DNA from: Burkholderiales bacterium
GTDB lineage: Bacteria; Pseudomonadota; Gammaproteobacteria; Burkholderiales; Thiobacteraceae
NCBI GenBank assembly: GCA_030681095.1
Contig: JAUXTZ010000080.1
Coordinates: 1 to 33,632 of the forward strand
Length of the DNA: 33,632 nt
Reading direction: 5' to 3'
Shown here: piece by piece, positions 8,852 through 17,785 of the stretch
How positions within the stretch are numbered: the first letter of the stretch is position 1
Layout: every line of letters starts with the position of its first letter
Position numbers and translations under genes: made by a program
The notes under the pieces: model-generated
What the model was told of the DNA's origin: nothing
Database searches by the model: none
Seen by the model: only the letters and a program-made list of their open reading frames with translations

Positions 8852-10399
8852 CTACAAGTCCTGTCCGGTATAGCTCAAGTTGAACGATTTATTGATCAGC
8901 GGGAAATCGGGCACGATATTGCCGATCACCGCGTGCTCCAACACGGGCCAGTTTTGCCACGAGGGGTCGTGCGGATGCATGCGGTCGATGCGATTGTCGG
9001 CGCCGGCCTGCAAGCCGATTAACACCTCTCCGCGCCAGCCTTCCACCATGCCGATGCCGAAAGCACCAGCCGGTGTGGACGGCACAGGCGCGATGATCGG
9101 GCCTTCGGGCAGCTTGTCCAGAATCAGCCGCGTCAGGCGCAGCGATTCCAATATTTCTTCGATGCGCACGATGGCGCGCGCTGCCACGTCGCCGTTGCGA
9201 TGGGTGGCCATGCGCACATCCAGTTCGTTGTAAGGCGCGCACGGATATTGCGCGCGCAGATCCCAAGCTTGGCCGCTGGCACGGCCGGGTAGGCCGGTCA
9301 GCCCCAGCTTGGCGGCGCGATCGGGCGAGACGCGGCCAGTGGTCAAGAAGCGGTCTTGCACCCCGGCGTGCTCTTCGTAGATGGCGCGCAGCGTGCCGAT
9401 TTCCTGCTCCAACTGTTCCGCTTCCACCAGCAAGCGCGGCTTGCCCGGCGAGGGCAGATCGCAGGCCACGCCGCCAGGCACGATGCGATCCATCAAGTAG
9501 CGGTGGCCGAACAATTCGCCGTTGGCGCGCAGCACATCTTCTTTCAAAATCCAGAATTGCGCGAAGCCGAAGGACAGCGCCACATCGTTGCCGAGATAGC
9601 CCAAGTCGCCCAAGTGATTGTGTATACGCTCGCGCTCCAGCAACAAGGCGCGTAGCCACAAGGCGCGCGGTGGCGGCGTGACGCCGGTCATGCTCTCCAG
9701 CGCCATGGCATAGGCCCAGGCATAAGCGCAGGTGGAGTCGCCTGAGACGCGGCTCGCGAGCTTCGCACCCTGCAAGACATCCATGGTCTCGGCCAGTTTT
9801 TCAATGCCCTTGTGTTTGTAGCCGAGGCGCTGCTCCAAGCGCAGCACGCGCTCGCCCACGATCGAAAAGCGGAAGTGGCCGGGTTCAATGGTGCCCGCAT
9901 GTACCGGGCCAACGGGGATTTCATGCACGCCATCGCCGACGACGGGGATGAAGGGATAAGCGTCGAGCCCAGCCGTCATTTTCTGCGTGAAGTCGAATTC
10001 CTTGCGCAGCGGAAACTGGCCCTCAGGCCAGCAACCATGACGCATCCATTTGCGCTGATCCACCGCGCCTTGTGCGAATAGGCCGAGCATGTCATAGGCG
10101 GCGCGCTGCATGCGCTCGGCTTGGGGAAAGATCGCGCTGATGTCTGGGTAGACGGGCTGGTTCGCGTCGAGCGCCAAATTCAACACCAACAAGCCAGGAT
10201 GCGTAGTGAGCGCGACGTGCAAGGTGAAACCTTGGCCACTCGCGCGCTCGTCGCTGCCCCACAGGGCGAGCAAGCGTCCGCCACTCTCGCGCACTTGTGC
10301 GCACACTGGCTGCAAACGGTCGGCGCCGATCTGCGCGCGCCAAGCGGGGATCGCGCCGGGCAGCGTCTGATAATCAATGTTCAAGTCTTCGAGTCGCAT
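8852..10399 (-). CDS. HyfG-like large subunit (NuoC-NuoD fusion) lacking NiFe ligands
   Basis: IPVGPVHAGTIEPGHFRFSIVGERVLRLEQRLGYKHKGIEKLAE... The L1 position reads RVSGDSTCAYAWAYAMALE (no CxxC) and the C-terminus has DPSWQNW in place of DPCxxC. Confidence 0.92.
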   Translation of the reverse strand: MRLEDLNIDYQTLPGAIPAWRAQIGADRLQPVCAQVRESGGRLLALWGSDERASGQGFTLHVALTTHPGLLVLNLALDANQPVYPDISAIFPQAERMQRAAYDMLGLFAQGAVDQRKWMRHGCWPEGQFPLRKEFDFTQKMTAGLDAYPFIPVVGDGVHEIPVGPVHAGTIEPGHFRFSIVGERVLRLEQRLGYKHKGIEKLAETMDVLQGAKLASRVSGDSTCAYAWAYAMALESMTGVTPPPRALWLRALLLERERIHNHLGDLGYLGNDVALSFGFAQFWILKEDVLRANGELFGHRYLMDRIVPGGVACDLPSPGKPRLLVEAEQLEQEIGTLRAIYEEHAGVQDRFLTTGRVSPDRAAKLGLTGLPGRASGQAWDLRAQYPCAPYNELDVRMATHRNGDVAARAIVRIEEILESLRLTRLILDKLPEGPIIAPVPSTPAGAFGIGMVEGWRGEVLIGLQAGADNRIDRMHPHDPSWQNWPVLEHAVIGNIVPDFPLINKSFNLSYTGQDL

Positions 10400-10408
10400 G
10401 ATTCAGTC

Positions 10409-11860
10409 TTATTTACCAAGCAGCGCCGCAGCCTGCTGATACCAGCCGGCAAGGTAGGGCGGAATGAACAGCCCCAGCAACAACACCAAGGCCAGGTGCA
10501 CAAACACCGGCACCAGTGCGGGCGAATGGGGCAGATGCGGCGCATCCGTTTCGCCGAACACCATTGGCTGCACTTTGGCGAAAATCGATGCGAAGGCCAC
10601 GCCCAGCGCCAATAATAAAATCGGTGTTGCCCACGGATGGCTGTGCATGGCGGTGGTTAGAATCAAAAATTCGCTGGCGAACACGCCGAATGGTGGCATG
10701 CCCAGAATTGCCAGCGTGCCCAGCATCAGTCCCCAACCAATGGTGGGGCTTTGCTGCATCACGCCGCGAATATTTTCCATGAGCTGGGTGCCGGTGGTTT
10801 GCGTGGCATGACCGACGGCGAAAAAGATCGCGGATTTGGTCAGCGAGTGCACCGTCATGTGCAGCAAGCCGGCGAAGGTGGCCACCGCCCCGCCCATGCC
10901 GAAGGCGAAGGTGACCAGACCCATGTGTTCGATCGAGGAATAGGCGAACATGCGCTTCACGTCTTTTTGCCGCGACAAGAAAAAAGCCGCCACCACCACC
11001 GACAGCAGGCCGAAGCCCATCATCAAATTGCCGGCGAAATCCGTACCGAGCGCACCATCAGCCAACACCTTGCTGCGCACCACGGCGTACAGCGCCACGT
11101 TCAACAGCAGGCCGGAGAGCACCGCCGAGACGGGCGTCGGGCCTTCGGCATGCGCATCCGGTAGCCAGTTGTGCAGCGGCGCCAAGCCCACCTTGGTGCC
11201 GTAGCCCACCAGCAAAAACACGAAAGCCAGCGACAGCACGGTCGGCTCCAATTGCGTCTTCACGGCATTCAAGTGCGTCCACAAGAGCGAGTTGCCGCCC
11301 GGCCCCAGTACGCGCTCCGCCGCGAAGTAGAGCAGGATGGTGCCGAACAGCGCCTGTGCGATGCCCACGCCGCACAGGATGAAATATTTCCATGCCGCTT
11401 CCAGGCTGGCTGGGGTGCGATACAAGCTCACCAGCAGCACGGTGGTCAGCGTCGCCGCTTCCATCGCCACCCACATGATGCCCATATTGTTGGTGGTGAG
11501 CGCGAGCAGCATGGTGAAGGTGAACAACTGATACATGCTGTGATACAGACGCAGCATATTGATGGTGAGCCGGCCGTGATGTTGCTCGATGCGCATGTAA
11601 GGACGCGAAAAGAGCGAGGTGGTGAAGGCGACGAAGGCGGTCAGTGCCACCAGGAACACATTGAACGAATCGATAAAGAACTGTTCGTTGAAGGCCGTGA
11701 TCGGGCCGTCATTGATAATGCGCGTGGTCAACACCGCTGCAGCGATGAAAGTGGAGAAGCTGAACACCGCATTCACCTCGGGCGCAAAGCGGCGGCAGCC
11801 CACTGTCGCCAGAAAAATCCCGCCAAACAAAGGCGCGCCTAAGAGCCAGAGAATTTCCAC
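10409..11860 (-). CDS. HyfF/NuoN-like antiporter-type membrane subunit
   Basis: Polytopic; YGTKVGLAPLHNWLPDAHAEGPTPVSAVLSGLLLNVALYAVVRSK...KRMFAYSSIEHMGLVTFAFGMGG...MPPFGVFASEFLIL. Confidence 0.92.
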   Translation of the reverse strand: MEILWLLGAPLFGGIFLATVGCRRFAPEVNAVFSFSTFIAAAVLTTRIINDGPITAFNEQFFIDSFNVFLVALTAFVAFTTSLFSRPYMRIEQHHGRLTINMLRLYHSMYQLFTFTMLLALTTNNMGIMWVAMEAATLTTVLLVSLYRTPASLEAAWKYFILCGVGIAQALFGTILLYFAAERVLGPGGNSLLWTHLNAVKTQLEPTVLSLAFVFLLVGYGTKVGLAPLHNWLPDAHAEGPTPVSAVLSGLLLNVALYAVVRSKVLADGALGTDFAGNLMMGFGLLSVVVAAFFLSRQKDVKRMFAYSSIEHMGLVTFAFGMGGAVATFAGLLHMTVHSLTKSAIFFAVGHATQTTGTQLMENIRGVMQQSPTIGWGLMLGTLAILGMPPFGVFASEFLILTTAMHSHPWATPILLLALGVAFASIFAKVQPMVFGETDAPHLPHSPALVPVFVHLALVLLLGLFIPPYLAGWYQQAAALLGK

Positions 11861-11861
11861 T

Positions 11862-12524
11862 TCATTCGTCCTTGAGTTTTTCCATGTGCTTCAGATCGAG
11901 ACTGTCGAAGGCTTCGCGAATCTGGAAGAAGAAGATGCCGAGAATAAACATCCCCACCAGCACATCCAGCGCAATACCGAGTTCCACCACCAGCGGCATG
12001 CCGTAGGTGGCACTGGTCGCGGCGAAGAACAGGCCGTTTTCCATGGCCAAAAAGCCGATCACTTGCGGGATCGCCTTGCGCCGCGTCAACATCATCAGGA
12101 ACGACAACAGCACGATGGCGATGGCGATGCCCAGCGTGCTGCGCGTGATGGTGCCAGCAAGTTGCGTAATCGGCAGCGCCAGATTGAAGGCGAAGATCAC
12201 CAGCATGATGCCGACCAGCATGGTGGCGGGAATGTTGATGAGCGTTTCCACATCCCACTTCACATTCAACTTGCGGATCAGGCGATGCAGAATCCACGGC
12301 AGGATAATGACCTTCAATACCAAAGTTAGCGCGGCCGAGTAATACAGATGCTGCTGCTGCGTGGTCATGGCGACGACCAGGGTGCTGATCGACAGCACCA
12401 AACCCTGCCAGGCAAACAAATTAATCAGGGACAGCACGCGCCGCTGCGACAGCATGGCGAACGAGATCAACAGCAGTAGCGCCGCCAGCAGGTTGATCAA
12501 TTGTCCGCTTAGGGTTGCCGACAT
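11862..12524 (-). CDS. HyfE-like (NuoK-related) membrane subunit
   Basis: Hydrophobic 220-aa protein, LINLLAALLLLISFAMLSQRRVLSLINLFAWQGLVL...VIGFLAMENGLFFAATSATYGMPLVVELGIALDVLVGMFILGIFFFQI, in Hyf gene order. Confidence 0.88.
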   Translation of the reverse strand: MSATLSGQLINLLAALLLLISFAMLSQRRVLSLINLFAWQGLVLSISTLVVAMTTQQQHLYYSAALTLVLKVIILPWILHRLIRKLNVKWDVETLINIPATMLVGIMLVIFAFNLALPITQLAGTITRSTLGIAIAIVLLSFLMMLTRRKAIPQVIGFLAMENGLFFAATSATYGMPLVVELGIALDVLVGMFILGIFFFQIREAFDSLDLKHMEKLKDE

Positions 12525-12525
12525 C

Positions 12526-13479
12526 TCAGGCTCCCAGCAGAAAATGGATGAGCATGCCCAATACCGCGAGCAGGAAAGCGGTGCCCAGGAATTCTGGCGC
12601 GCGGAAGATGCGCATCTTGGCCGAAATCGTTTCCAGCAGCGCGAGACCGGCGCCGGCCGCTACCAGCTTTATGCCGAGTGCGGCCAAAGCCAGCGGCAAG
12701 GCGGCCCAATTGCCCGCCTCGGCAATGCCATAGGGCACAAACAACGCGAAACCGATGGTGGTATAGGCCAGCAGTTTAATGCTGCTCGCCCACTCGATCA
12801 GCGCCAGGTGGCGCGCGGAGTATTCGAGGATCATCGCCTCGTGGATCATGGTGAGCTCGAGATGGGTGCTCGGATTATCCACCGGGATGCGTGCGTTTTC
12901 CGCGAGCAGAATCATCACGAATGCGATCGCGGCGAACGCCATGCTGGGATAGAGCGCGAATTGCGTATGCGCTAAGGCTTCGACGATGGTCGGCAATTGG
13001 GTGGAGTGGCTGATCAGCGAAGCGGTGAAAAACACCATCAACAGCGCGGGTTCGGCCAAAAACGCGACCAACATTTCGCGCCGTGCGCCCATGGTGCCGA
13101 AGGAAGTGCCGATGTCCATCGCCGCGAGCGCGATGAACACCCGCGCCAGGGCGAAAATACCGACCAGCGCGATCACGTCGGCCGCCGGTGAAAAAGGCAA
13201 ATCAGTCGCCAACATCGGCACCACGCCGGCTGCCAGCCACATGCAAGAAAATAGAATATACGGCGTCACCCGGAACAAAGGCGAAGCGTTGTACGCGATC
13301 ACCGCATCCTTATGAAACAGCTTGCGCAGGGTGCGATACGGTTGCAGCACACCCGCGCCGGTGCGGTTTTGCAGCCAGGCGCGGCACTGATTGACCCAGC
13401 CGAGCAGGAGCGGCGCGATCACCACCACCAGCAGCGACTGGAATAATTGGAACAGAATGCCGGATAGTTGCGCGCTCAT
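12526..13479 (-). CDS. HyfC/NuoH-like membrane subunit
   Basis: MSAQLSGILFQLFQSLLVVVIAPLLLGWVNQCRAWLQNRTGAGVLQPYRTLRKLFHKD...ARIPVDNPSTHLELTMIHEAMILEYSARHLALIEWASSIK. Start moved to 13479; ATGA overlap with the upstream gene stop (13476-13479). Confidence 0.92.
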   Translation of the reverse strand: MSAQLSGILFQLFQSLLVVVIAPLLLGWVNQCRAWLQNRTGAGVLQPYRTLRKLFHKDAVIAYNASPLFRVTPYILFSCMWLAAGVVPMLATDLPFSPAADVIALVGIFALARVFIALAAMDIGTSFGTMGARREMLVAFLAEPALLMVFFTASLISHSTQLPTIVEALAHTQFALYPSMAFAAIAFVMILLAENARIPVDNPSTHLELTMIHEAMILEYSARHLALIEWASSIKLLAYTTIGFALFVPYGIAEAGNWAALPLALAALGIKLVAAGAGLALLETISAKMRIFRAPEFLGTAFLLAVLGMLIHFLLGA

Positions 13480-15503
13480 GACCATCTCACCAATACCAAC
13501 ATCAAGAGCAGCGTGACGAAGCTGTACATGAGGTACAAATGAATTCGCCCATGCTGCAGGATGCCAATGAGGTTGGAGAGTTTGTCCGCTGCTTTTGCGA
13601 TCGGCAGATAGAGTCCGTACCACAGCTTGTCCTCGCTACGACCGTGGTAACGCGGTTCGCGGTCGAAGGGGCTGGGCACTTCGCGCTCGATTAAAAAGAA
13701 CGGTTCAAAAATTTGCCGGATCGGCTGACCAAAACCTTCCGCCGAATCTTGCATGCGCGGTGTTTGTTCCGGGAAGCCACAGTCCCAAGCGGGGCCGCGA
13801 CGCAGGCGACCATGATAGAACCGGCGCACCGCGAGGAAGGTGATTGCGAGCACCACCAGAATCGCCAGCAGGAAGAATAGCGGGCTATAGCTCGCGCGTT
13901 CCGGCGCGATCGGGGTCAGGAATAACCAGCCGGTTTTGGCGGCGGTCATGCCGAGCGAGTCGCCGATCAGCGCTTGCGTTACATGATCCAATTGCAGGAT
14001 GACTTGCACCGGGAATAGACCCAGCAAGATACAACCGAGTGCTAACCAAGCGAGCCCCAGACGCTCCCACCAACCGGCGTCGTGTGCGTGCCGGAGCTTT
14101 TCATCGCGCGGCTGGCCCAGGAACACGATGCCGTAGAATTTCACCATCACATACGCGGCCAATGCGGCGGCGAGCGCGATGGCTGCGGTCGCCACCGGGA
14201 TCAACATATTCAGATACGGCTGCGGCAAATCGGGCGTGAGCAGGAAGGCTTGCAGCAACAGCCATTCAGAAACGAAACCATTCAGTGGCGGCAGGCCAGC
14301 AATGGCCAGGGTGCCCACCAATACCAGGGTCGCGACCCACGGCATGCGTCGAATCAATCCACCGAGACGGCCCAAATTGCGTTCGCCCGTCGCATGCAGC
14401 ACCGACCCGGTGCCCAGAAACAACAGGCTCTTGAAGAAGGCGTGATTGATGGCGTGATACAGCGTGGCGGTCAAGGCCAAGGCGGCGAGCGATTCTTTGC
14501 CATTGGCGTGGAACAGGATGCCAAGCCCGATGCCGACCAGCAGAATGCCGATATTTTCGATCGAGGAATACGCCAGCAGGCGCTTCATATCGGTCTGCAC
14601 GGCGGCGAACATCACGCCGAACAAAGCGGTCATCAGCCCCAGCGTGAGGGCTAACACGCCCCACCACCAAATTTCTCCACCCAGAAAATCGAAGGTGATG
14701 CGCAACAGACCATAGATCGCGGTCTTCAGCATAATGCCGCTCATCATCGCCGACACCGGGGAGGGCGCGGCCGGGTGCGCTTCCGGTAGCCACACATGCA
14801 CCGGCAGCAGACCGGCCTTGGCGCCGAAACCGAATAACGCGAGCGAGAATGTGATCGAAGCCCAGAACGGCGTCAGATGCGCGGCGCGCATGGCGTCGAA
14901 GGTGTACGCCGCAATGCCGTGGCCGCCTTGCATCACACCAAAGGCCAAGAGGATGCTGATGGCGCCCACATGCGCGATGAGCAGATAGAGATAACCCGCT
15001 TTGCGAATTTCCGGCACCTTGTGATCGGTGGTGACCAGGAAATAGGACGAGAGCGCCATCGACTCCCACGCCACCATAAATAAATACGCGTCGTTGGCCA
15101 GCAACACCAGCGCCATGCTCGCCAGAAAGAGATGATATTGCAGTGCCAACAGCGCCAGCGCGCGGGCTTCCATGTGTCGGAAATAACCCGCGCTATAGAG
15201 GGAAATAGCGAAACCGGCAGCGCCCAGCAGCATCAAGAAAAATGCCGACAGCGCATCCACGCGCAAGTGGAAAGGCAAACCGGGCAGGCCGAGCGGGAGT
15301 ACCGCGACACTCGGCGCTTGGCCGAGCGCGACCAAGCCGGTACCCGCCAGCACCAGCGCGCCGAGCGCGCCCGCCGGGAAAATGAGCTGCGTGATGTGCT
15401 TAGGGGAGCCGATCAGCAGCAGGGAAAGCATGCCCAGCAGCAGCCAGTACACGACAACTCCGCCCGCGATATCGATAGGAAGCAAGGTCAACAGGATTTC
15501 CAC
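13476..15503 (-). CDS. HyfB/NuoL-like antiporter-type membrane subunit
   Basis: 675 aa polytopic; AKAGLLPVHVWLPEAHPAAPSPVSAMMSGIMLKTAIYGLLRI...DMKRLLAYSSIENIGILLVGIGLG...LPPLNGFVSEWLLLQAF. Confidence 0.93.
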   Translation of the reverse strand: MEILLTLLPIDIAGGVVVYWLLLGMLSLLLIGSPKHITQLIFPAGALGALVLAGTGLVALGQAPSVAVLPLGLPGLPFHLRVDALSAFFLMLLGAAGFAISLYSAGYFRHMEARALALLALQYHLFLASMALVLLANDAYLFMVAWESMALSSYFLVTTDHKVPEIRKAGYLYLLIAHVGAISILLAFGVMQGGHGIAAYTFDAMRAAHLTPFWASITFSLALFGFGAKAGLLPVHVWLPEAHPAAPSPVSAMMSGIMLKTAIYGLLRITFDFLGGEIWWWGVLALTLGLMTALFGVMFAAVQTDMKRLLAYSSIENIGILLVGIGLGILFHANGKESLAALALTATLYHAINHAFFKSLLFLGTGSVLHATGERNLGRLGGLIRRMPWVATLVLVGTLAIAGLPPLNGFVSEWLLLQAFLLTPDLPQPYLNMLIPVATAAIALAAALAAYVMVKFYGIVFLGQPRDEKLRHAHDAGWWERLGLAWLALGCILLGLFPVQVILQLDHVTQALIGDSLGMTAAKTGWLFLTPIAPERASYSPLFFLLAILVVLAITFLAVRRFYHGRLRRGPAWDCGFPEQTPRMQDSAEGFGQPIRQIFEPFFLIEREVPSPFDREPRYHGRSEDKLWYGLYLPIAKAADKLSNLIGILQHGRIHLYLMYSFVTLLLMLVLVRWS

Positions 15504-15536
15504 GGTTTGTTTTTATACTTTCAAGCTGTGCTGCAT

Positions 15537-17663
15537 TCAGGTCGCGCCACTCGCCGGGCGCAGCAGGCAAAACTCGGTATTAGCATCGATTTCGCACACT
15601 TGGCGATAAATCACTTCAAGCGCCATATCTTCTGTGGCGAAGATGTTTTCCTCGCCGATCAACTGGCGCAGGCCGGTATGTTCCATGACATCCAGCACTT
15701 GTTTTTTTAAGCCGCTAAACAGCAGCGTTACACCGGTGTCCCGCAGCCGTTCCACCAAGTGATGAATGACTTCCTCGCCCGAAGCGTCGAGCTGGTTGAT
15801 GCCGTCGCCCACCACCAGAATGTGCTTGGCCTTGGGGTGATCCGCCGCCGCTTCCAGAATCGCGTCTTCGAAGTAGGCGACGTTGGCGAAGTAGAGCGAA
15901 CCGTCGAAGCGGATCGCCACCACATACTCGCTGGTGGGCAGATTATGCACTTTGACATCGCGCAGCGTGCCATCGGCGTGGCGGCCGAGAATCGCGACGC
16001 GCGGCGTCATGGTGCGCAGCAGATAGAGAATGATCGCGAGTCCAGCGCCAACCAGGATGCCGTTGTCCAAATGCGGGGCGAATGCCAGCGTGGCAACGAA
16101 GGTGACGACGGCTGCGATGCCGTCATGCTTGTGCGCGTGCCAGGCATGTTTGATTGCCTTGAAGTTGATCAGACCCACTACCGCCATCATGATCACCGCC
16201 GCCAACACCGCTTGCGGTAGGTGATACAGGAGCGGTGTCAGGAAGAGTAAGGTCACCAGCACAATCAGGCCGGTATAGACGGAGGACATGCCAGTCTTGG
16301 CGCCGGCGTTCAAGTTCACCGCCGAGCGCGAGAACGAGCCGGATACCGGGAAAGATTGCGACAGGCTACCCACTATATTGGCGATGCCCTGACCAAGCAA
16401 TTCTTGATTCGGGTCGATGCGCTGCTTGGTTTTGGCGGCCATGGCCTTGGCGATGGAGATCGCTTCCATGAAGCCGACCAGCGAAATTACCAGCGCGCTG
16501 GAGAGCAGGGTGCCGATCAACTCCCAACTGATTTTGGGCAGGGCAAGGCTAGGCAAGCCGGAGGGGATGCTGCCCACCACTTCGCCGCCGCCGACGAGCT
16601 TGATTTCGCCTTGGCCGATTTTTTTGATGCGCCAGCGATGGCCATCGGATTTCAGCTCGCGCGGCGCCTGGCCGTGGAGATATAAGCGATCGGATTCACC
16701 CGCGCCGCCTGGCACGCGCTCGAGAATAAATTTGCGCAGCGCCCGGTTGCGCTTGCGGTTTTCCGCTTCCAGATCCGTCAAACTCAGGCGCAGCAACTCG
16801 ACCTCATAATGCAGGGCGGCAAGGTGCTGGTTGCTTTCCTTCTCAGCTTTTTCCTGGGTTTTAATCGCAGCCGATTTGGTGCTGATTAGCTGATTGAGCT
16901 CGCCGATTTTTTGTTCAGTGATCGAGAAGTCGCCGGCGAGTGAGCGGACTTCGCTGTCCATGATCTGCTCGACTCGGCCCACGCTGTTGCGCTCGAAGCC
17001 GATGGAAAAACTCACGACCGTGGTCAGCGTCACTGCGATCAATACCCCGGGCAATTTCGGCGCGTATTTCTTCAGCCCCCACATGATGGCGAAGGCGGAT
17101 ACGCCCATGAGCAGGGTCGGCAGATGGGTTTCACCAATTTGCAGCAGCACGCCCCATATGTCATTGATGAAATGCTCGCTGCGCCCCATGGAGACGCCAA
17201 AAATTTTGTTGAGCTGCGACAGGCCGATGATGATGGCGGCGGCATTGGTAAAGCCGACAATTACCGGGTGCGACAGGAAATTCACCACCACGCCGAGCTT
17301 GAATACACCCAGTGTCAATTGCACGATGCCGACCATCAGCGCCAACAGAATAGCGAGCGCGACGAATGCCTCGGAGCCGGTCGCGGCGAGCGGCGCCAGC
17401 GCGGAGGCGGTCAAGAGCGAGGCGACCGCCACCGGTCCGGTGGCCAACTGAGCCGACGAACCCCATAGTGCGGCGATGATGCCCGGCAAGAATGCTGCAT
17501 AAAGACCGTAATAAGCGGGCAGGCCTGCCAATTGCGCGTAGGCCATAGATTGCGGGATCAGCACCAGGGCGACGGTGATGCCGGCGATCAAGTCGGCGCG
17601 AACCATCTCGCCGCGCATCGGGAACCAGTTCAGGAAGGGCAGAAATCGGACAACGAAGCTCAT
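15537..17663 (-). CDS. SulP family anion permease with STAS domain and a large internal hydrophilic/coiled-coil insertion
   Basis: VRADLIAGITVALVLIPQSMAYAQLAGLPAYYGLYAAFLPGIIAALWGSSAQLATGPVAVASLL...SFPVSGSFSRSAVNLNAGAKTGMSSVYTG; C-terminal STAS with INQLDASGEEVIHHLVERL. Start moved to 17663 (MSFVVRFLPFLNW). Confidence 0.93.
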   Translation of the reverse strand: MSFVVRFLPFLNWFPMRGEMVRADLIAGITVALVLIPQSMAYAQLAGLPAYYGLYAAFLPGIIAALWGSSAQLATGPVAVASLLTASALAPLAATGSEAFVALAILLALMVGIVQLTLGVFKLGVVVNFLSHPVIVGFTNAAAIIIGLSQLNKIFGVSMGRSEHFINDIWGVLLQIGETHLPTLLMGVSAFAIMWGLKKYAPKLPGVLIAVTLTTVVSFSIGFERNSVGRVEQIMDSEVRSLAGDFSITEQKIGELNQLISTKSAAIKTQEKAEKESNQHLAALHYEVELLRLSLTDLEAENRKRNRALRKFILERVPGGAGESDRLYLHGQAPRELKSDGHRWRIKKIGQGEIKLVGGGEVVGSIPSGLPSLALPKISWELIGTLLSSALVISLVGFMEAISIAKAMAAKTKQRIDPNQELLGQGIANIVGSLSQSFPVSGSFSRSAVNLNAGAKTGMSSVYTGLIVLVTLLFLTPLLYHLPQAVLAAVIMMAVVGLINFKAIKHAWHAHKHDGIAAVVTFVATLAFAPHLDNGILVGAGLAIILYLLRTMTPRVAILGRHADGTLRDVKVHNLPTSEYVVAIRFDGSLYFANVAYFEDAILEAAADHPKAKHILVVGDGINQLDASGEEVIHHLVERLRDTGVTLLFSGLKKQVLDVMEHTGLRQLIGEENIFATEDMALEVIYRQVCEIDANTEFCLLRPASGAT

Positions 17664-17785
17664 CTTTGGACGCTCAGTAAAGGGGTTTCTGCTTGGACGG
17701 CGAATAACGCAGGCCATTGACAAAAAACCGCGATTTTATCAGACGCCACCCCTTAGAGGAAAGTGACGCGCAGAATCCAACAGCG

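Noticed and set aside
10751-12329. Long plus-strand ORFs (137, 223 and 236 aa) opposite the hyfF/hyfE-like genes
   Set aside because: Gln/His/Arg-rich shadow frames of high-GC membrane protein genes.
8337-15503. Annotating the cluster as a functional hydrogenase-4/formate hydrogenlyase
   Set aside because: NiFe-ligand cysteines are absent from the large subunit and there is no HyfH or maturation gene nearby.
14082-15710. Plus-strand ORFs (190 and 192 aa) opposite the hyfB-like gene
   Set aside because: Shadow frames; low-complexity Gln/Arg/His composition, no recognisable motifs.
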